Source: Sipunculus nudus
Lineage: Eukaryota > Annelida > Sipuncula > Golfingiida > Sipunculidae
Direction of reading: 5' to 3'
Length of the DNA: 64,000 bases
NCBI GenBank assembly: GCA_026874595.1
Contig: CM049313.1
Span: 76,314,659-76,378,658 of the forward strand
Shown here one piece after another: positions 58,480 to 64,000 of the stretch. The position numbers and the translations under genes are program-made. Each line of letters begins with the position of its first letter. The stretch's first letter is position 1. Below the pieces are notes generated by a model. That model was not told the DNA's origin and made no database searches. It saw nothing but the letters and a program-made list of their open reading frames with translations.

Positions 58480-58800
58480 TCTGATGTCTATTAATCAAAG
58501 ATAATCCCTTGTCAATCCCACTGCACACAAGCTGTTTGTTTTGTTTATATCCCCTGTTTATAACATGTGAGGTGTCCATCAAAATAGTCGAAACATACAT
58601 TTGACGGCAAGTCAGACAAACCAGGGTTTTGTGAAGTTTTTTATTGCAACAAGTGACCTTTCAACTTCCACTTATATACAACCAACCACCTGAGGTTACA
58701 TGATTTTTCTCTTTGTCAATGTTGTTGTGTTTACTTCAGCTTTTTGATAAACAAGTTCATAGAGGCACTAAAAGTACTTTTCTAAATGAGACTTACCTAA
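58480..58800 (-). repeat. dispersed repeat R1, minus-strand copy
   Basis: Its forward sequence has 'gatgtctattaatcaaagataatcccttg', 'ggcaagtcagacaaaccagggttttg', 'attgcaacaagtgacctttcaacttcc' and 'aaccaccTGAGGTTACATGatttttctctttgtcaa', each the inverse of R1 blocks at 30.5 and 36.3 kb. Confidence 0.7.
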
Positions 58801-59633
58801 AGTTCTTTTATATGGTCACTGAATAAACCAGAAATTACATAAAATCCATAATAATAGTAGGTGAAGAGCTGGCTTTAAAAATCAGGATTCATGAAACAGC
58901 AGTTCTGAAGAGAAATTTTCTGTTGTGGCCTTTTAGAGACTTTATGGTCCTATAAAAGTAAGCTATGTGATTATTGTTAGGGCTATCCAGGAGAACAGAA
59001 CAACTGTGAGATGAGATCTTTCATTAACAATATAAGTTCTGATCAGTCATACATATGCAGGGTATTGTGAAATGTCCTGAGAATTTTGTTTTCATACCTC
59101 GTTTCTGCTGCTGGTTTTGGAAGAAGTCCTGATTGATCAATTACTTGGCCAAATGAGTGTGTGTATGATTGAAGAGGGAAGAATACAGTATCTAGAAAAG
59201 CATGGAAGTCTGTTCTCTGGAGTGGGCTTATTGGCAGGATGACTGAGCATGATGTAAATTGTGGAGGCCTTATGTAAATCAAGCATATCATGGTGATGGT
59301 AAACAGCTGCTGCCGCTGTATGAATGCTGGAGATATGTACAGCCTGATGACAAGCAGGTTATTGGATTATGAAATATAATGTCATCAGTTCAAATATATG
59401 AGAAATAAGTTGAATAATTTTCGGGGAGAAAAAATCACTTAGATGTTTTAATGACCTCTGTCAAATAATTTTGCACTGTTCTGATCCTGGACAATGAAGG
59501 AGTCTGATATAAAATTGAGAAATTAATTTTTTCTTTATCATACAGTCACTGAATCATACAGTACAGAATAGTCTGTACTTGAATAACTTGAATTATCCAT
59601 AAGATTGGCTTATCTTCAATGACAACTAATTAA
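58801..59633. other. unannotated stretch
   Basis: No repeat family or exon supported. An 82-codon minus-strand frame (59291-59043) has no recognisable features. Confidence 0.4.
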
Positions 59634-60340
59634 GGCCCCACTTGAAGAGCGGGTGCCCTATAGTAATCGACCTGTCCATCTGTCTAGCTGTCCATCCCTC
59701 CGTCTGTCTAGCTGTCTGTCTGTCCGTCCGTTCGTCCACAAATTCTTTTCCAGATGATAACTCCAGTTAGGATTGACAGATTGAGTTCAAACCTGAAATA
59801 TGTATTAACCATCAATTATGCAAGATCCCTATCAGTTTTGAGGTCTGGTGGTCAAAGGTCAAAAAAGTTATTCACAGTTTGGTGTAGACCAAAGCCCAAG
59901 AACAGCTGAATCTCAGTTCAAGAGAATGACCATTTAATCACTTCTAACCAGCATCTGACTCTCTCTAATACGACTAGGTTCATGTACAGACTCAAGCCTC
60001 TCATATAATAAGGCCAATTCAAAAACAAATACTGGAAAAATATTTGACACAGCCCAGCCAAGACTTCAACCAAGAATAATTGGCACAGGTAATACACAAA
60101 TACAGAAACTAAAAATGCATGCAGTTCTTTTATATCATTATTTTGATAGCATTGAACATACTATTCACTTTACCATATCTTTTCTTCCAGTTTATACATG
60201 TCAGCTGTTCTTTACAGGTTCTTTAATTTTCAAATATCTCTTTATCAGCCCATGCTACCAAAGTACACCAAATTCACAGTACTTCAATTTGTAATGACTG
60301 CATCTTTTGCGGGGCCCTTCCTGACCTGTCAGTTTTCTAG
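59634..60340 (+). mobile_element. hairpin-headed, GTCY-containing element ending in CTAG
   Basis: The head 'ggccccacttgaagagcgggtgcc' is an imperfect hairpin (GGC.CC.C pairing with G.GGGTGCC). It is followed by a GTCY-type tract at 59681-59735 (CTGTCCATCTGTCTAGCTG... to GTCCGTCCGTTCGTCC). The middle has phrases typical of dispersed mollusc repeats ('gatgataactcc', 'gaggtctggtggtcaaaggtcaaa'). The 3' end has a hairpin CTGAC/CT/GTCAG (60321-60332), TTTT, and CTAG (60337-60340), followed by T. No coding capacity. The ends match the pattern of the Helitron-like element at 52.4 kb and the nested element in E1. Confidence 0.68.
59681..59735. repeat. GTCY-type microsatellite
   Basis: A mixture of GTCC, GTCT and GTTC units just after the head of the element. 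Confidence 0.88.
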
Positions 60341-62235
60341 TTTATTTTAGTTTCTTGTGGGTTTAACCTATCGTTTTGTCAGAGGTCATTTAAGGAGCAT
60401 ATGCTTCCCAAATATTTAAGATTAAAATGATCTCAAGGTCCTTTATGATGATCCTTACTTCTTGATGTTAAAGTTTGTGACATGGAAAGTAAAATAAAAT
60501 AATCAAGTAAATTAAAAAAAAATACAACCTAAAATTTCCACGATTCTTGAGTTTCTTGATCTCTGACTAGGGTTTTTGTCTGATAAAAAGATTTTACTGT
60601 ATGTGTAATTTAAACAATCCAGTAACTTAAGTCCTCTTGGGTGTGTTGTTCACAATGCTATAAATGCTGAATTTTTATAAGAATTCAGGTATTCCATTTT
60701 GAAGCTCTGGGGAGTGTTTCAGTACTGCTCTGATATGTGGGTTGGTTTGAAACTTACACATAGAACTTTATTACATGGTATGGTTTTATTTGTAAAAACT
60801 GAGTATGAGAGGACATTTAATGCAATGTATTTAATAAATGTTTGTTTTTTATCAGTTTAAGAGGCTGAAGCATATATTCATGACAGCACTCCTTTTTTCT
60901 TGGAGGCCATATACTTAGATTATGGGGACTCTATTTCTTTGCTGACCTGAAAATCAAGCAAATTGCAGTGCCTCCAGAAATCTACAACATGTCTGATCTT
61001 GAGTTAAAGTAAATATCGAAGAGTGCAAACAGTGTTAAAGCTGTGCACTTTTTAGCCATTCATGAAGGGATATATGTTTTTTGAAGGAATGAATATAAAC
61101 AAGTTTATACATTGCCCATAATCATATTACAATGATCTCTGATAAAGAAAAGGAAAATGTTCCAATCAAATTATTATGACATGCTTTAAACATCTTTCAT
61201 GAACACAGTAGGAAAGTGAGCAATTACCAGTGCAGCTCCAAATATATGGAAATGGATTGCTCAAGGACAATTGCTCAGTTAGGATAGCTGGCTATATTTC
61301 CATTTTATTTAAAACTGAAAACATTGTTTTAGAAGTGTTTCAATAGTTTTGGATATAAATTTATATTTCATACATGCTTCTCTTTTATACAACCCATTTG
61401 TTAATGTTTTTAAATGTGCTTTATTGTTCTCTCTTGTCACAATATTTCTCTTCATATTTCCAGTGTTTTGTTTACTGCTGTTGAATATTGCATAACATTT
61501 ACAAAAGTTATAATAACCTCATAAACTATAACTTTTCCAGTATTCTATGGACATAGAATTATGTTTTGTCCTCTTGGATATGCTTCATATATTTTATGAC
61601 ATTCAGTAAGTTATTAATCCTTGTGAACAGTTTTCATGCTGCACTACACAGTTGACATGTTGGTAATACACAAAAGATGTTTGCTCCCTTTGCCGTCACC
61701 TTCTGTGTCATGCAGCGTCAGGTAGTCATTGATTGTCCATTGGTCAGTGACAGCAGTTAGCCGGCCAGCAGATTGATCACAGCCACAATGACAGGCCACC
61801 AGTGGAGTGTCAAGGATTGTTATCAGTTAACATTCAGAATCCCCAGCTACTGTGAATGCTGATGACAGGTTGTCAGGAACTCATGGTATACAGCTAGTCA
61901 TGGGTGTACATTTATACTGCAGGTTTTTAACAACATAATGGAAACCATACTCCATTTCAATATACACAGTGACATTTAATAATGAAACTTTTGTTATATG
62001 AATTTTACTACAATCAATCACACATTCGTTCAAATGAGATTCTTCCTACATTCACCATCAAATGTGGTCAGCTTATATTTCTCTCAATTTACCTTTAAAC
62101 ACAGCATCCATGATCTCTGTGTCCTTTAAATTAAAAGTGATACATTAATTAATACATTGAGCCTTCTTGTTCATATATCTTTATTCTAAACAGGAATGTT
62201 GCACCTATACAGTAAACTATTCCATATTTACCAGT
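60341..62235. other. unannotated AT-rich stretch
   Basis: Nothing recognised. 61680-61870 is GC-richer than its flanks but has no coding signature or known repeat. Confidence 0.4.
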
Positions 62236-62244
62236 ATTATTAAT
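62236..62244. repeat. foldback element target duplication, left copy
   Basis: ATTATTAAT, identical to 62855-62863 immediately right of the element. Confidence 0.85.
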
Positions 62245-62854
62245 GGGGTACGGACAAAAGCCCCCCCGGACAAAAGACCCCCCGGTCGAAAGCCCCCCGG
62301 ACAAAAGCCCCCCCGGTCAAAAGCCCCCCTACCTTAATGATAAAGAGGACAAAAGCCCCCCCCCCAAAAAAAATTTTTTTTTTAAATAACTATTAAAGGT
62401 AACTTTGAGTCCCTTGAAGTAATGAATCCACTCCTTCAATAATTATTCAGGTGAAACAGGTCGTGTGAAACTGTCCCATGGGAGTGGTTTCCTAATTAAC
62501 AGATAATTGAGACCATTTATGTTGTTATTAGTATCAGTTTTAGTCCCTAAGTCTTGAATAACAATTTACTAGTGTGGGTCAGGTAATTATGTAAAGTATA
62601 GATTGATATTTCTATTGTTAACTATAAGATATATTGTAAGTATGAATTTTGAATTTAATTAAATAATTATATGAAATAACACACATTGTTTGTATTTACA
62701 TTATATATTTATAGATATAGATATAAATATATTGGAGGGGGGCTTTTGTCCTCTTTATCATTAAGGTAGGGGGGCTTTTGACCGGGGGGGCTTTTGTCCA
62801 GGGGGGCTTAATACCGGGGGGGCTTTTCACCGGGGGGGCTTTTGACCTACATCC
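62245..62854. mobile_element. foldback-type element with tandem-repeat inverted arms
   Basis: About 610 bp with long inverted arms (about 62245-62357 and 62735-62854) around an AT-rich centre. Each arm is built of six units of a ~16-bp motif, GGACAAAAGCCCCCC (left) or its inverse (right), with one non-repetitive spacer, TACCTTAATGATAAAGAG, in the fifth unit of the left arm counted from the outside and in the matching place of the right arm. From CTACCTTAATG through the adjoining unit the arms are perfectly complementary. The outer ends match less well (GGGGTACGGACAAAAGC against GGATGTAGGTCAAAAGC). Identical 9-bp sequences (ATTATTAAT) lie directly outside both ends. Tandem-repeat arms and a 9-bp duplication are features of Drosophila foldback (FB) elements; Mutator-like elements also make 9-bp duplications. 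The centre (62360-62735) has no coding sequence, so it must be moved by a transposase encoded elsewhere. Confidence 0.85.
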
Positions 62855-62863
62855 ATTATTAAT
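62855..62863. repeat. foldback element target duplication, right copy
   Basis: ATTATTAAT, perfect match to 62236-62244. Confidence 0.85.
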
Positions 62864-63059
62864 TATTCTGTAATTAAGTCAGTTTTTGTTTGGTCAACAA
62901 TCATGTATCATGTAAGTTTGTGGCATGAAATTATATGCATCTTAGTATGCATTAGGTATTTATTTAAAAAAGTAATAGTATATATACTAGTCATCAACTG
63001 GCTTAAATATCTTTTCTACCAGGAGCCAGCAAAACCAAGCTGATACATATATAATGTAT

Positions 63060-63944
63060 AAATTATTCTAAAAGTTAACAGAAAAAATAGGTTTTCAGTG
63101 GGAAACTGTCTCAATAAGATATGTATAGATATCTTTTACATTTATTTTGTGGGGTTGTCCTCATGGCAAGAAATTCATACCCTGGTATATTTACCTTAAA
63201 GACCTGGTCAATGATGTTTACATTACGAACTGGAATGAGACGTGAGGGCATTCAGGTTTTTCGATGATATTTGACTGGATTCTATCTTTGGACTTATAAA
63301 GATTAGGTTGATGTGAGGAACACATGAAATATTAAATGTACTTTGCAAGGAAACTGTTCCTGAAGAAAGAAACAGAAATATGCATTACTCGTAAGTAGCA
63401 GAAGCGGACCCAACGGGACTTCATGCAGAGGATCCGTATCCCTTTTTCAGCCACAGCAACCTTATTTTCATCGTATCAGACAAATCCTCCCCACCCAACG
63501 TCTGTTCCTGAAATTGGGACCTTGAATTAGTTTTGTCATTAATCCACCTTGGTTGAACTCTCCATTTCATAAAGTGAGAAACATGTGTTTTTCTCTTTTA
63601 TTGACCACACACGTAGGTGAGAGCCTCTTTCAAATTTAAGTTCTGACAGGCTCAAATCCCTCACTGAAAGCAAGCGTTATTCATACGAACAATAGTAGTG
63701 TAATTTGAGGTTGACGGACCATGATGCACGCAGTCCGGTCATTGCCGAAGGCAGTTCGGCTTTGCTCGGTCTAACCCGTGTAAGTCAGTAAAAACGGAAA
63801 AATCACTCAAAATAATAGGTACATTAAAAATTATTTATTCTCATATCAACTATGTCTCTGCGGGGATAATAACCTTTAGAATGATGTATGGCATAGTATT
63901 GTACACAACGTGGTTTTAGAGAACATTGCGAAGTATTAGATAAA
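63060..63944 (-). mobile_element. Helitron-like element, second copy, 3' truncated
   Basis: The reverse complement aligns with 52446-53555: it begins TATCTAATACTT, joins at once to CGCAATGTTCTCTAAAACC (about 25 bp missing), and continues through 'ggttattatccccgcag', 'taacgcttgctttca.tgagggatttga', 'aggtcccaatttcagga' and 'acagttt.cccactgaaaacctat'. About 210 bp present in the 52-kb copy (53280-53495) are absent. Similarity stops near 63060, before the terminal palindrome and CTAG, so the 3' end is lost or replaced. No coding capacity. Confidence 0.8.
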
Positions 63945-64000
63945 CCTCTAAGCTGTGAATACATGACTGGTAGACTGGTAAGCCTTTATTGGAGTCATGA
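63945..64000. other. window end, nothing recognised
   Basis: Unique-looking flank of the Helitron-like copy. Confidence 0.4.

Overview
This is a eukaryotic, AT-rich, repeat-rich stretch with very little coding sequence. It reads like the long introns and upstream region of one large gene, or a gene-poor interval, in an invertebrate animal. A mollusc, probably a bivalve, is the best guess. The basis is the repeat content: hairpin-headed non-coding elements with (GTCY)n microsatellites and ~180-bp tandem cores, built like the bivalve 'pearl' elements and other non-autonomous Helentrons, plus a tRNA-derived SINE and pogo/Tigger elements. No prokaryotic gene layout, rRNA gene or CRISPR array is present, and no complete protein-coding gene can be read.

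Coding potential is limited to short exon-like open frames that end at good splice donors. The two best are on the + strand. One is 6501-6878 (126 codons). The other is 50022-50435 (138 codons), which starts with a strong Kozak ATG and an N-myristoylation/palmitoylation-type N-terminus. Weaker + strand candidates end at 25704, 30165 and 32824. All five donors fall in phase 0, so they could be alternative first or early exons joining one shared downstream exon outside the window; this is inference. A sixth + strand candidate (56359-56414, phase 2) lies just downstream of a pair of CRE sites. A minus-strand candidate lies at 25836-25944. I recognise none of these protein families.

Repeats, left to right: a pogo/Tigger-type MITE (2794-3428) with a tRNA-derived SINE inserted in it, the SINE flanked by a 14-bp target duplication; small tandem arrays (4.68-5.24, 5.45-5.55 and 8.74-8.87 kb); two large related non-coding elements, E1 (11735-15255) and E2 (16749-21330), with head hairpins, (GTCC)n tracts and internal ~660-bp tandem copies; a pearl/HINE-like element with about six ~180-bp core repeats (13531-14715) nested in E1; a 37-bp minisatellite (21.95-22.31 kb); a decayed pogo/Tigger transposase (28.6-29.35 kb); two dispersed unnamed families (R1, five copies; R2, two loci); a Helitron/Helentron-like element with both ends readable (52446-53635), inserted in a short tandem array, with a second inverted copy at 63.06-63.94 kb; a second, decayed SINE (54.65-54.89 kb, minus); another hairpin+CTAG element (59634-60340); and a foldback element with a 9-bp target duplication (62245-62854).

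The most interesting structural result is that four otherwise different non-coding families share one architecture. Each has T on both flanks, a 3' terminal hairpin a few bases before the end, and, in three of the four, a CTAG terminus. Three of the four also carry a GTCY tract after a 5' hairpin. This suggests that one rolling-circle (Helentron-type) machinery has moved most of the visible repeat mass here. Boundaries were read by eye and most are good to a few bases only where stated.
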